A stretch of 40,660 nucleotides of DNA, taken from Thiomargarita sp. GTDB lineage: Bacteria > Pseudomonadota > Gammaproteobacteria > Beggiatoales > Beggiatoaceae. Within the stretch, counting starts at the first letter, position 1; the number at the start of each line of letters is the position of its first letter. Shown piece by piece: positions 32,818 to 40,660 of this stretch. The stretch is taken from positions 1-40,660 of the forward strand of contig DYRG01000025.1 of NCBI GenBank assembly GCA_020718845.1, in the 5' to 3' direction. The position numbers and the translations under genes are program-made. A model generated the notes under the pieces. The model worked only from the letters and a program-made list of their open reading frames with translations, made no database searches and was not told the origin of the DNA.

Positions 32818-34116
32818 TTATTTAATCCGATATTCGGCGGAGCGAGCGTGAGCAGTTAAACCTTCACCGTGCGCTAAAATAGAAGCGATTTTTCCTAACT
32901 CACTTGCTCCATTTTCAGAACAATGAATAATAGAAGAACGTTTTTGGAAATCATACACCCCTAAAGGAGAGGAAAAACGCGCACTTCGAGAAGTCGGTAA
33001 AACATGATTAGGTCCAGCGCAATAATCTCCTAATGCTTCCGCCGTGAAACGTCCTAGAAATATCGCTCCCGCATGACGAATTAACGGTAAAAGGGTTTCT
33101 GGATTGTCAATCGATAATTCTAAATGCTCTGGCGCAATGTAATTTGAAACTTCGGTGGCTTGCTCTAAATTTTCTACCAAAATAAAGGCACTTCTATTTT
33201 GAATTGAAACCGAAATAATGTCTTTTCTCGGCATAGCTTCTATCAAGTTTTTCATTGAATTTTGCACTTGATCGAGAAATGCTGAATCTTGAGCAATTAA
33301 AATCGGTTGTGCTAATTCATCGTGCTCGGCTTGTGAAAACAAATCCATTGCAATCCAATCGGGGTTTGTTTTGCCATCACAAATCACTAATATTTCAGAA
33401 GGTCCCGCAATCATATCGATGCCGACCGTTCCAAAAACCAAACTTTTCGCGGTTGCAACGTAAATATTGCCGGGTCCGACGATTTTGTCGACGGCGGGAA
33501 TGCTTGGCGTGCCGTAAGCTAATGCCGCGACCGCTTGTGCGCCTCCGATTGTAAATACTTGATTTACCTCAGATAAATGTGCCGCCGCTAAAACCATATC
33601 GTTTAAAACCCCGTCGGGAGCGGGGACAACCATGATGATTTCAGCAACGCCCGCAACTTTGGCAGGCAGCGCGTTCATTAAAACAGAGGATGGATACGCG
33701 GCTTTTCCGCCAGGGACGTACAAACCCACGCGATCTAAAGGGGTGATTTTTTGACCTAAAATTGTGCCATCAAGTTCTTGATATTGCCAAGAATTTTGTT
33801 TTTGATGTTGATGATAAGCCACAATTCGATCGCGGGCTTGTTTGAGCGCGGTTTGTTGTTCTAACGAAAGTTTCTCCCAAGCATTCTTTAAATCTGTTTG
33901 AGAAAGTTTAATTTGATCAATATGTTGCAAATTACGTCGATCAAAACGATTGGTGTATTCTAAAACCGCCGCATCGCCATTTGTTTTAACATCGTGAAGA
34001 ATTTCTTTCACTTTTTGAAAGATGGTTTCTTCTGCGGTACTTTCCCATGCTAATAACTGTTTCAAACGATCCCAGAAATCAGCATCTTTAAAAGATAATC
34101 TTTGAGGTTGTAACAT
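32818..34116 (-). CDS. hisD: Histidinol dehydrogenase
   Basis: HisD oxidises histidinol to histidine in two NAD steps. The ATG at 34116 gives 432 residues, MLQPQRLSF, and is 2 bp after the pap stop; a longer frame to 34149 would overlap pap. Clear blocks are [54 protein letters not shown] with the catalytic/zinc His, and GPNHVLPT. Length matches E. coli (434). It follows pap and precedes a nuclease-like gene and hisC. Confidence 0.96.
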   Translation of the reverse strand: MLQPQRLSFKDADFWDRLKQLLAWESTAEETIFQKVKEILHDVKTNGDAAVLEYTNRFDRRNLQHIDQIKLSQTDLKNAWEKLSLEQQTALKQARDRIVAYHQHQKQNSWQYQELDGTILGQKITPLDRVGLYVPGGKAAYPSSVLMNALPAKVAGVAEIIMVVPAPDGVLNDMVLAAAHLSEVNQVFTIGGAQAVAALAYGTPSIPAVDKIVGPGNIYVATAKSLVFGTVGIDMIAGPSEILVICDGKTNPDWIAMDLFSQAEHDELAQPILIAQDSAFLDQVQNSMKNLIEAMPRKDIISVSIQNRSAFILVENLEQATEVSNYIAPEHLELSIDNPETLLPLIRHAGAIFLGRFTAEALGDYCAGPNHVLPTSRSARFSSPLGVYDFQKRSSIIHCSENGASELGKIASILAHGEGLTAHARSAEYRIK

Positions 34117-34118
34117 AG

Positions 34119-35645
34119 TTAATCCAACATTTTTTCTAAGGCGTGACAAAGGGTTTTGAGGATTTCAATGCGAGCATATCTTTTATCGTTGCCAGAAATC
34201 AATGTCCAAGGTGCATAATTGGTACTCGTTCTTGCAATCATATCATTAACTGAGTGCGCATAATCATCCCATTTCTCACGATTACGCCAATCTTCATCGG
34301 TTATTTTATGGCGTTTATAAGCAATTTGCTCACGTTCTTTGAAACGATTTAATTGCTCTTCTTTTGAAATATGCACCCAATATTTGGCAACCAATGTTCC
34401 ATGATTGACGAGCATTTCCTCAAAATCATTGATTTCCCAATACGCCCGCCGCCATTCACCTTCAGAAGCAAATTTTTCTACCCGTTCGACTAACACTCTT
34501 CCATACCAAGAACGATCATATAAAGTAAATGTTCCCGCGTGAGGAATATGTCGCCAGAAACGCCATAAATAATGATGCGCCCGTTCTTCATCCGTTGGGG
34601 CAGCCGTAGAAATCACTCGATACAAACGTGCGTCTAATGCTTGTGTAATGCGGCGAATCGCCCCGCCTTTGCCCGCCGCATCAGGTCCTTCAAAAACAAC
34701 TACGCTGGAAATTCTTTTCTCATTTGCTGCCCACGCTAAACGATTCAAACGGGCTTGCCAGATTTCTAGTTGCTTACGATAATCACGTTCATTAATATGC
34801 AAGTTGAAATCAATTTGATCTAAAATTGTCAAACGCGCTCTCGACAAATCAACATCCGAAGGCAACAAATCTTCTTTTGCAATGAGTTTTTGTTCTGTTT
34901 CTGGCGAAGGTAATGCAATGTTTTTCTCAACAGGCAATTGCACTAAATGTTTGCGCAACACATCTAAAAGCGTTTGACCAATGGTAATATCACGATAACG
35001 TTTATCTTTAGATTCAATAAGATACCAAGGAGAGTCGCCCGTATCGGTTAAACGAATGGTACGTTCAGCGGCTTGTAAAAATTCTCCATATAAATCAACG
35101 TGTTTCCAATCCCGTTCAGAAACTCGCCGCATCGAATTAGGGTCTTTTTCCATTTTTTTCAAACGTTTAAGCTGATCTTCTTTCGATAAATGCAGCCAAA
35201 ACTTCAAAATAATCGCGCCGTCCGCCACTAACATCGATTCAAAGCGTTGATTAATCGCCAACGCATCGTCCAAATCAGCTTGCCGCGACTCACCGTACGC
35301 AAATTCTCTAATTGGATCAACGTACCAGCCGCCAAAAAACACCCCAATCCGCCCGCGTTCTGGCAAACGTCGCCAATAACGCCAAAACTCTGGGCGTTCA
35401 CGTTCTTCATCCGTAAGTCTTTCAAAAGAAATGGTTTCTAGCCCACGCGGATCGAGCCATTCATTTAACGCATTCACCACGTCACCGCGCCCCGCGCCGT
35501 CCACGCCAGTAATTAAAATAATCACTGAGCGTTTAGTTTTACTCAACGCGAACTGCATTTGTAATAATTCTGCTCTTAATTCAGGGAGTTGCGCTTTGTA
35601 TTGTTCTTTAGTGAACTTGCGCCCTAATTCAACGGTTCTAAACAT
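34119..35645 (-). CDS. pap: Polyphosphate:AMP phosphotransferase (two-domain PPK2)
   Basis: This 508-residue protein has two fused PPK2 domains. The first has a weak Walker-like motif, GVDGAGRG at 47-54, with Arg in place of Lys. The second has the full GPDAAGKG at 320-327, as well as lid-region residues FYDRSWYGR-like ([15 protein letters not shown]). In two-domain PPK2 the C-terminal domain is the active one. The enzyme makes ADP from AMP with polyphosphate. It is first in the operon with hisD, hisC, nif3 and a lipoprotein. About 270 bp of non-coding DNA lies upstream, including the phaB terminator, with no clear promoter box. Confidence 0.94.
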   Translation of the reverse strand: MFRTVELGRKFTKEQYKAQLPELRAELLQMQFALSKTKRSVIILITGVDGAGRGDVVNALNEWLDPRGLETISFERLTDEERERPEFWRYWRRLPERGRIGVFFGGWYVDPIREFAYGESRQADLDDALAINQRFESMLVADGAIILKFWLHLSKEDQLKRLKKMEKDPNSMRRVSERDWKHVDLYGEFLQAAERTIRLTDTGDSPWYLIESKDKRYRDITIGQTLLDVLRKHLVQLPVEKNIALPSPETEQKLIAKEDLLPSDVDLSRARLTILDQIDFNLHINERDYRKQLEIWQARLNRLAWAANEKRISSVVVFEGPDAAGKGGAIRRITQALDARLYRVISTAAPTDEERAHHYLWRFWRHIPHAGTFTLYDRSWYGRVLVERVEKFASEGEWRRAYWEINDFEEMLVNHGTLVAKYWVHISKEEQLNRFKEREQIAYKRHKITDEDWRNREKWDDYAHSVNDMIARTSTNYAPWTLISGNDKRYARIEILKTLCHALEKMLD

Positions 35646-35835
35646 AACTCATCCTTTCAATTTATTTTATGCCACTAATTATCCATTATGTGGACTTTTT
35701 TTTCCACCATGTGTTTTATTTTTAATTCATTTGGTTTATTTCTACACGTTTGTCCAGAAACCATGATTTAAACATTAAGAACTCATAATTGGTTTTTAAA
35801 AAGTTTTGTTCAGGTCGATATTTTAGCATTATGTG

Positions 35836-35880
35836 CATAAAAAAAGATTTGCCTAACTTTGAATTAAGCAAATCTTTGTT
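35836..35880 (-). terminator. Rho-independent terminator after phaB
   Basis: On the minus strand GATTTGC-type arms AAAGATTTGC and GCAAATCTTT (35868-35877 and 35843-35852) form a perfect 10-bp stem, followed by TTTTTTT. It lies 35 bp after the phaB stop. Confidence 0.88.
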
Positions 35881-35912
35881 TTATTAAATCACTATTTTTT
35901 TAATATTAGTGA

Positions 35913-36662
35913 TTAGGGTCCCATATGCAAGCCGCCGTTGATGGCGATATTTGCACCTGTGATAAAACCAGAACGCTCATCCGCTAGAAATGCAACCGTG
36001 TGAGCAATTTCAGAAGGTTCTGCTAAACGTCCAACGGGTACAGTTGCAATGATTTTGTTACGCACTTCTTCAGGAATTGCCATTACCATTGCGGTTGCAA
36101 TATAACCTGGAGAAATGGTATTGACGGTAATCTTTTTCTTTGCAACTTCTTGCGCTAATGCCATTGTAAAACCGTGCATTCCCGCTTTCGCCGCAGAATA
36201 GTTAGTTTGACCTAATTGACCTTTTTGACCATTCACCGAAGAAATGTTAATAATTCTTCCATTTTCTACGCCACGATCTAACATACTATCAATGACGGGT
36301 TTGGTGACGTTGAACACACTGTTTAGATTGACATTAATCACATCGTACCATTGTTCTTTCTTCATTTTTTTCAATGTGCCATCTTTAGTAATTCCAGCAC
36401 AGTTGACTAAAATATCAATCGCTCCCAGTTGCTCAGTGACTGTTTTGACCATTTCAACAGATGAATCAAAGTCAGAAACGTTTCCAGCAACCACCATGAA
36501 ATCAAAACCTAACTCTTTTTGTTTAGCTTGCCAACCTAAGCCGTCATCAACGCCTTCCAAATAGTTTGCGGCAATTTTACAACCACGATTTGCTAACTCT
36601 TGACAAACGGCAGTTCCAATACCGCCAACTCCGCCAGTAACGAGTGCTACTTTTCCTTGCAT
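35913..36662 (-). CDS. phaB: Acetoacetyl-CoA reductase
   Basis: This 249-residue short-chain dehydrogenase reduces acetoacetyl-CoA to (R)-3-hydroxybutyryl-CoA with NADPH. The cofactor loop is TGGVGGIG at 9-16, and the catalytic set is S141/S142, Y155 and K159 in NYSAAKAGMHGFT. The C-terminus GFITGANIAINGGLHMGP is that of PhaB. GGAGG lies before the ATG. It is the last gene of phaA-phaR-phaB and is followed by a strong terminator. phaC is not in the window. Confidence 0.95.
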   Translation of the reverse strand: MQGKVALVTGGVGGIGTAVCQELANRGCKIAANYLEGVDDGLGWQAKQKELGFDFMVVAGNVSDFDSSVEMVKTVTEQLGAIDILVNCAGITKDGTLKKMKKEQWYDVINVNLNSVFNVTKPVIDSMLDRGVENGRIINISSVNGQKGQLGQTNYSAAKAGMHGFTMALAQEVAKKKITVNTISPGYIATAMVMAIPEEVRNKIIATVPVGRLAEPSEIAHTVAFLADERSGFITGANIAINGGLHMGP

Positions 36663-36712
36663 ATCAAATCCTCCAGAATAAAATGAATGTTGAGTAAAAA
36701 ATGGATAAAAAA

Positions 36713-37183
36713 TTATTTCTTTTCCTTGTCTTCTTTTTTGATGACGGAAGCGGTTGCTTTAAAGAAAGTTTCCTGCATTTCTTTCCACATTTTGAAATTG
36801 CGATCCGTCACTTCAGACATCAGACTTAAAGGGTTTTGTTTTTGTATTTGTTCTTGGACTTTTTCTTGTTGTTGCGCAAATAGTTTAAAAGAGTTTTCTA
36901 AATAATTCCCCATCATCCCCTGAAAAGTCCCGCCATAAAAACGAATTAACTCTTCTAATGCCCCGTTGCTAAACAAATGTTCTCCACCGCGTTCTTCTTG
37001 TTCAACAATGATTTGTAATAAAACTAATCTTGTAATATCTTCGCCAGTTTTTGCATCTTGAATCGTAAAGGGTTCATTGTCTATCACCAATCGTTTTATA
37101 TCTGCTAAAGTAATGTAACTACTCACAAACGTATCGTATAAGCGACGATTAGGGTATTTTTTGATAATTCTTAGTTCAGCCAT
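36713..37183 (-). CDS. phaR: Polyhydroxyalkanoate synthesis repressor PhaR
   Basis: This 156-residue protein has the PHA-accumulation regulator N-terminal domain (RIIKKYPNRRLYDTFVSSYITLADIKRLV), followed by the second domain (LVLLQIIVEQEERGGEHLFSNGALEELIRFYG). A Q/E-rich coiled tail (about 108-125) and a basic end follow. PhaR binds both DNA and PHA granules and represses phasin genes or its own gene when granules are absent. It lies between phaA and phaB. A dyad 47-59 bp before phaA is a candidate site for it. Confidence 0.93.
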   Translation of the reverse strand: MAELRIIKKYPNRRLYDTFVSSYITLADIKRLVIDNEPFTIQDAKTGEDITRLVLLQIIVEQEERGGEHLFSNGALEELIRFYGGTFQGMMGNYLENSFKLFAQQQEKVQEQIQKQNPLSLMSEVTDRNFKMWKEMQETFFKATASVIKKEDKEKK

Positions 37184-37201
37184 TTCTGTTAATTCCTAAA
37201 A

Positions 37202-37235
37202 GATTTCCTTTCTCAATCCATTAAGAAAGGAAATC
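37202..37235 (-). terminator. 12-bp hairpin between phaA and phaR
   Basis: GATTTCCTTTCT (37202-37213) and AGAAAGGAAATC (37224-37235) form a perfect 12-bp stem with a 10-nt loop, followed on the minus strand by TTTTAGG. It lies 9 bp after the phaA stop and 18 bp before the phaR start. It may partly terminate phaA transcripts or stabilise the phaA mRNA end. Confidence 0.72.
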
Positions 37236-37244
37236 AGCAATTTA

Positions 37245-38423
37245 TTAGCGTTCGATCGTCATTGCAACGCCCATTCCACCGCCAATACAAAGGGTTGCTA
37301 AACCTTTGTGTGCATCGCGACGCATCATTTCAAATAATAACGTCACTAAAATTCTTGCACCCGACGCACCAATCGGATGTCCAATTGAAATTGCACCACC
37401 ATTGACATTGACTTTGTTTAAATCCCAATTCATTTCTTTGTTCACAGAAATCGCTTGAGAAGCAAAGGCTTCATTTGATTCGACTAAATCTAAATCATTC
37501 ACTGACCAATTCGCTTTTTCTAAGCATTTTTTAGAAGCGGGAATCGGACCCGTTCCCATAATTTTTGGATCAACGCCCGCGCTTGCATAAGAAACGATTT
37601 TTGCTAAGATTGGCAAACCGAGTTCTTTCGCTTTTTTCTCACTTGCCAAAATGACTGCTGCCGCGCCATCGTTAATTCCAGAAGCATTTCCAGCGGTGAC
37701 TGTTCCAGCTTTATCAAAAGCGGGACGTAATTTTCCTAACGCTTCTTTAGTTACGCCAGCACGAGGAAATTCATCCTTATTGAAAACTAACGGATCGCCT
37801 TTTCTTTGAGGAATAATGACGGGGATAATTTGAGCATCGAAAGCGCCCGCATTTTGAGCGGCTTCGGTTTTCTGTTGAGAAGTTGCTGCAAACGCATCTT
37901 GTTCATCACGAGAGATTTCAAATTGTTTCGCAATGTTTTCTGCGGTTACGCCCATATGGTAATTGTTGAAAGCATCCCACAAACCGTCTTTGATCATGGT
38001 GTCGACCATTTGCCAATCGCCCATGCGTTGACCTTTGCGCGAACCCGCTAAAGCGTGAGGAGAGGCGCTCATGTTTTCTTGACCACCCGCAATCACGATG
38101 TCAGCGTCGCCACAACGAATTGCCTGTGCCGCGAGGTGCATTGCTTTTAAACCGCTTCCGCAAACTTTATTGATGGTCATGGCGGGGGTGTCGGTGGATA
38201 AACCCGCTTCGATGACGGTTTGTCGCGCGGGGTTTTGACCAACGCCAGTAGTTAGAACTTGTCCGAGGATAACCTCATCAATTTGTTCGGGTTTTAATCC
38301 CGCCCGTTCGAGCAAGCCTTTGATAACGATAGCCCCCAAAGTGCTGGCGGGAATATCTGTGAGCGAACCATTAAAACTACCAACTGGGGTACGTCCAGCA
38401 GCGACGATGACGACATTTTCCAC
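37245..38423 (-). CDS. phaA: Acetyl-CoA acetyltransferase (beta-ketothiolase)
   Basis: This 392-residue thiolase condenses two acetyl-CoA to acetoacetyl-CoA for PHA synthesis. The nucleophile is C88 in [14 protein letters not shown], the base is C379 in [10 protein letters not shown], and the conserved His is in [12 protein letters not shown]. It starts with GTG at 38423 after AGGAG, 8 bp apart. It is the first gene of phaA-phaR-phaB, with a 13-bp palindrome 47-59 bp upstream. Degradative thiolases share these motifs, but the context supports PhaA. Confidence 0.95.
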   Translation of the reverse strand: MENVVIVAAGRTPVGSFNGSLTDIPASTLGAIVIKGLLERAGLKPEQIDEVILGQVLTTGVGQNPARQTVIEAGLSTDTPAMTINKVCGSGLKAMHLAAQAIRCGDADIVIAGGQENMSASPHALAGSRKGQRMGDWQMVDTMIKDGLWDAFNNYHMGVTAENIAKQFEISRDEQDAFAATSQQKTEAAQNAGAFDAQIIPVIIPQRKGDPLVFNKDEFPRAGVTKEALGKLRPAFDKAGTVTAGNASGINDGAAAVILASEKKAKELGLPILAKIVSYASAGVDPKIMGTGPIPASKKCLEKANWSVNDLDLVESNEAFASQAISVNKEMNWDLNKVNVNGGAISIGHPIGASGARILVTLLFEMMRRDAHKGLATLCIGGGMGVAMTIER

Positions 38424-38962
38424 GAAAAGTTCTCCTGTTTATGAGCCTAAAATCCAAAACCTGCGCGTGTGTGCAGTGCACAAAATCGTAACAAATAAAT
38501 TACTTTTATGCCAGTCGAACCATCATGTTTTTTAGGAGTCGCGCGTTGACAAATGCTGTATATTTGTAAAATCAATACGTTATAAGAAAATTTGCATCTC
38601 GATATAGTATAATACCTAAAAATAAATGAACACCTGCGGCAATGGCATTAAGTTAAGGGAATTTAGAAAGAGATTTTGCGTAGTCGTTTGAAATAGTTTA
38701 AAAGGTTTTTTGAAGAAGAATTTTTTTTAGGTGGAGGCGGTTTATCAAAACGATAACGTGTCGGATTTGTTAGAAAAAGTTTCTCTAATTTATTAATAAA
38801 TTTATCGCTATTTTTTTCTCTATACAAAATAATTCTAAAGCGTGATTTTTAATAGCATTAATGATTGTATTTTTAGTGTTTAAAAAGGTTACAAATTATA
38901 ATTTTGAATTTTATACAGGAACTCGACTATACAAGGTTTATCACTTGCAAAGAATCTCCAAA
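38424..38962. other. Intergenic stretch upstream of phaA, with a possible decayed coding end
   Basis: This 539-bp stretch holds no intact gene. It contains the phaA leader and palindrome (38424-38482). On the minus strand a frame without an ATG, open from 38848 to a stop at 38663-38665, reads RIILYREKNSD and then RYRFDKPPPPKKNSSS, a basic, proline-rich tail. That looks like the eroded 3' end of a gene, but I cannot name it. The base composition is strongly AT-rich, unlike phaA. Short unconnected TTGACA and TATAAT strings occur on the plus strand with nothing to transcribe. Confidence 0.5.
38470..38482. promoter_or_regulatory. 13-bp perfect palindrome upstream of phaA
   Basis: TGTGCAGTGCACA is a perfect dyad (TGTGCA-G-TGCACA), 47-59 bp before the phaA start. 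TGC/GCA-rich dyads are the usual kind of PhaR site in other proteobacteria, so an operator is a reasonable guess. The regulator is not shown. Confidence 0.5.
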
Positions 38963-39100
38963 TTAAAATGTTTCTGCACCTAAATCAGCAAATAAACGTT
39001 TCTTTCCTGTTTGCAATAAAAAAGGATCGTGAGTAATTACCCAACCATCCTTTTCTAAAGCATTTCTAACTGTCTTATGATGAATATCTAATCTTGGCAT
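38963..39100 (-). pseudogene. Truncated XisH-like gene (N-terminal 45 residues)
   Basis: The minus-strand frame from ATG at 39100 reads MPRLDIHHKTVRNALEKD and then GWVITHDPFLL, GKKRLFADLGAETF, and stops at 38963. This is the N-terminal part of XisH (the fdxN-element excision controlling factor family, a nuclease-like protein), which normally runs to about 130-140 residues and is followed by XisI. The rest, including the E-x-K nuclease core, is absent, and no xisI is seen downstream. It begins 21 bp after the antitoxin-like gene stop. It is likely a remnant of a mobile or defence locus. Confidence 0.8.
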
Positions 39101-39121
39101 TTTATAATCTCTATTTGAAAT

Positions 39122-39331
39122 TTATAATTGTCGAATTTTTCTTTGCCAGATTAACGCATCTCCAAATTTTTTAGAAATGTTTTTTGTTCGTAATTCTTCA
39201 AAAATAGCGAGCCTACGTTGTGGTTTTTGCAATTTTTTATAATTTAAAAACTCAATAAAATCAATAAGTTTTAGTAATTCAGCCTCACTGAGTTTTTCTA
39301 TTTGCTGTTGAACTTGTTCATAGCTAGTCAT
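39122..39331 (-). CDS. Small antitoxin-like protein
   Basis: This 69-residue protein opens with EQVQQQIEKLSEAELLKLIDFIEFLNYKK, an amphipathic helix pair seen in many VapB/DUF2281-like antitoxins. It continues with AIFEELRTKNISKKFGDALIWQRKIRQL. The FGD-xxx-WQR-x-IRQ end resembles antitoxins paired with PIN-domain toxins, which usually continue for a few more residues. No PIN gene follows: the next gene is the truncated xisH. It may therefore be an orphan antitoxin. The class is inferred from pattern and not certain. Confidence 0.62.
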   Translation of the reverse strand: MTSYEQVQQQIEKLSEAELLKLIDFIEFLNYKKLQKPQRRLAIFEELRTKNISKKFGDALIWQRKIRQL

Positions 39332-39354
39332 ATTTTTATTTCTTTAAAAAACCA

Positions 39355-40494
39355 TTATTTTATTATGATCAGTTCATTCCAAAATTCTGTATTTTTGTTT
39401 ATATCTTTTTTAATTCTAAAATATTGGCAATCTATAGCTTCATTTGATGAACTACATTCTGTTTCTGATTTTTTACAAAAAATAGGATTTTTCGACTCCT
39501 TCTTTATTACATCCCCTGCATATCTACATATAAAACAATTTCTTAATTTAATTTTAGACAAATAGGCTTTTTGTATACATCGAATAAATAATTCTTTTCC
39601 TTGCATTCCATGCTCAAATTCAAACTCAATATCTTTAATTTTATATCCAATAATATGTCTAATATTTACTCTATTTATTACATCCGCTATATCGTTTGAG
39701 TAAACCCAGTCAAAACCACATTTTCCTAAAATTTGATTATTATTTTTATTTTCGTAAATAATCAACAAGTAATATAAGCTGTTATCACAATCACATTTAA
39801 AATGATTTTGTTTCTTTATTTCTCTATTAAGATTAAAAAACTCTACTTTTAATTCAGATAGCTGTTTTTTATCACTAGAATATCTATCATCAAATTCAAT
39901 TAATTTTTTAGTTTCTATTTTTCGAATATCTTCTTCAGAAGAAATAGAAATCTCTATGATTTTCTCATTAGATTTTTGCTTTTCCTCTGAAATTCCATGA
40001 GTTACTTTAATTTCGACATAGATTTTTTCATTAGGTTTATTTTCATCTTTGTGAATTAATAGTAAATCAGGTTTCAAATTACCAACTCGTTGCTCCATTT
40101 TTATATTATTGTAATATTTGGTTAAATCATATTGTTGCTTTTTTTCACAATTTATTTTACAAGGAACGTTATTATTTAATGTGAGCCATTTATCACAATA
40201 ATAATGTTGCTCAATCTCAATGTAAAAAGGCTCATTATTTTCTAAGCAAGATTTATAAGTTTGATAGAAAGTTTCTTTTGCTAACCTATGAAAATAAGTC
40301 TCGCCTGAACAAACTATATGTTTATGTCTAAAGTGTTTCTTTTTAACTTTTCCTAATGCTGGGATAAGTTCAGAATTACATCCAATACAAGTATATATTG
40401 TTTTTCTTTTTTGTTCTCTTTCTAAATTATTCACATTAACTAAATTTTGATTTTCATCAAAAGCAAAGAGAAACTCAGGCTCTTGTTTTTTCAT
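39355..40494 (-). CDS. CoiA-like nuclease with two zinc-binding segments
   Basis: This 379-residue protein, from the ATG at 40494, has the N-terminal pattern of competence protein CoiA-like proteins: YTCIGCNSELIPALGK, KKHFRHKH, then GETYFHRLAKE. The nuclease-like core follows: D of LKPDLLLIH and E-x-K in IYVEIKVTHG. The C-terminus is rich in Cys, with CFICRYAGD and FCKK, a probable second zinc site. A TTG nine codons upstream lies inside a hairpin and lacks a ribosome site, so the ATG is preferred. It is very AT-rich, unlike phaA. The function is likely DNA or RNA processing linked to competence or defence; the target is unknown. Confidence 0.72.
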   Translation of the reverse strand: MKKQEPEFLFAFDENQNLVNVNNLEREQKRKTIYTCIGCNSELIPALGKVKKKHFRHKHIVCSGETYFHRLAKETFYQTYKSCLENNEPFYIEIEQHYYCDKWLTLNNNVPCKINCEKKQQYDLTKYYNNIKMEQRVGNLKPDLLLIHKDENKPNEKIYVEIKVTHGISEEKQKSNEKIIEISISSEEDIRKIETKKLIEFDDRYSSDKKQLSELKVEFFNLNREIKKQNHFKCDCDNSLYYLLIIYENKNNNQILGKCGFDWVYSNDIADVINRVNIRHIIGYKIKDIEFEFEHGMQGKELFIRCIQKAYLSKIKLRNCFICRYAGDVIKKESKNPIFCKKSETECSSSNEAIDCQYFRIKKDINKNTEFWNELIIIK

Positions 40495-40507
40495 ATAAAC
40501 TAAATAG

Positions 40508-40532
40508 CCTCCTCTAAGCAATTTAGAGGAGG
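40508..40532 (-). promoter_or_regulatory. 10-bp hairpin between pntB and the CoiA-like gene
   Basis: On the minus strand CCTCCTCTAA-ATTGC-TTAGAGGAGG (40532 down to 40508) is a perfect 10-bp stem with a 5-nt loop. The 3' arm holds the only GGAGG before the ATG at 40494, 13 nt upstream, so folding would hide it. The T-rich tract after the stem is weak, so it is a poor terminator for pntB but a possible translational switch. Confidence 0.65.
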
Positions 40533-40547
40533 AATATTGAAAATAAA

Positions 40548-40660
40548 CTAACTATCTAAGGATTTCACGCCAGAAATAAGTTCGGCGACCATTTTTTGAC
40601 CATCACCGTAGAGCATTCGGGTATTGTCAGCATAGAACAAATGATTTTCTACACCAGAGA
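40548..40660 (-). CDS. pntB: NAD(P) transhydrogenase subunit beta, C-terminal end (truncated by window)
   Basis: The last 36 codons before a TAG at 40548-40550 read SGVENHLFYADNTRMLYGDG, then QKMVAELISGVK. That matches the C-terminus of PntB (E. coli: ENPLFFKDNTMMLFGDA, then KKM), in the NADP(H)-binding domain III. The enzyme uses the proton gradient to make NADPH, which PhaB would draw on. The rest of the gene is beyond the window. Confidence 0.88.
   Translation of the reverse strand, partial: SGVENHLFYADNTRMLYGDGQKMVAELISGVKSLDS

Noticed and set aside
34117-34149. Longer HisD from 34149
   Set aside because: It would overlap the end of pap and does not match the HisD start.
35431-35766. 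Plus-strand 111-codon frame opposite the pap start
   Set aside because: It is mostly antisense to pap and low in protein-like character.
38546-38613. Plus-strand promoter from TTGACA (38546) and TATAAT (38608)
   Set aside because: They are too far apart to be one promoter, and no plus-strand gene follows.
40495-40521. TTG start of the CoiA-like protein at 40521
   Set aside because: It lies in the loop and stem of a hairpin without a ribosome site before it; the ATG at 40494 is more credible.
1-40660. CRISPR arrays, tRNA or rRNA genes, insertion sequences with intact transposase
   Set aside because: I saw no spaced direct repeats, tRNA-like cloverleaf ends or transposase frames. A covariance-model search would be needed to exclude small RNAs fully.

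Overview
This 40.7 kb window looks like chromosomal DNA of an AT-rich gammaproteobacterium that stores polyphosphate, polyhydroxyalkanoate and glycogen. Seen directly: gammaproteobacterial gene neighbourhoods (trxA-rho, gcvR-bcp), a Pst/PhoU operon with the enlarged PstA and PstC of gammaproteobacteria, a two-domain PPK2, phaA-phaR-phaB, a membrane multihaem cytochrome c and a short SCP-2 protein. By inference, the mix of PHA, polyphosphate, multihaem redox proteins, XisH-type remnants and a type ISP restriction enzyme suggests a filamentous sulfur oxidiser of the Thiotrichales/Beggiatoaceae kind. There is no rRNA or other marker to prove it.

Layout. Positions 1-1.75 kb are a small defence/stability island: the C-terminal end of a type ISP restriction-methylation enzyme, a RelE/ParE-type toxin with its antitoxin, and a BrnT/BrnA pair whose toxin gene is frameshifted by one extra copy of a 5-bp tandem repeat. 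From 1.78 to 10.5 kb on the plus strand come gmhB-plsC, an SCP-2-like protein, an RND efflux adaptor/pump pair with an unusual C-terminal extension, and trxA-rho. From 10.6 to 16 kb, on the minus strand, a probable pdxH-gcvR-bcp-yrfG-MBL-SemiSWEET operon ends in a gene for an FHA domain joined to a membrane-anchored decahaem cytochrome. A short plus-strand group follows (yhbY, a hydrogenase-maturation-type protease, a small membrane protein). Then, on the minus strand, come folK-panB, glgP and pstC-pstA-pstB-phoU, the last behind a good Pho box.

From 26.6 to 29.5 kb, on the plus strand, are panD, a glycosyltransferase, a MotB/OmpA-like membrane protein and a GspJ pseudopilin. From 35.6 down to 29.6 kb lies a compact minus-strand operon: pap (PPK2)-hisD-(nuclease-like gene)-hisC-nif3-lipoprotein. 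Next is phaA-phaR-phaB (38.4 to 35.9 kb, minus strand). The right end (38.6-40.5 kb) is a very AT-rich accessory patch with a truncated xisH, an antitoxin-like gene and a CoiA-like nuclease. The window closes with the 3' end of pntB.

How the parts fit: the Pho-regulated phosphate importer supplies phosphate that can be banked as polyphosphate. Pap can return that phosphate to AMP as ADP, and it sits at the head of an operon that makes histidine, whose synthesis consumes ATP. PhaA/PhaB make the PHA monomer and PhaR is the usual granule-linked repressor. GlgP mobilises glycogen. The most unusual items are the FHA-decahaem fusion, the slippage-frameshifted brnT, the nuclease-like gene inside the his cluster, the Pho-box geometry that predicts a very short pstC leader, and the hairpin that covers the ribosome-binding region of the CoiA-like gene.
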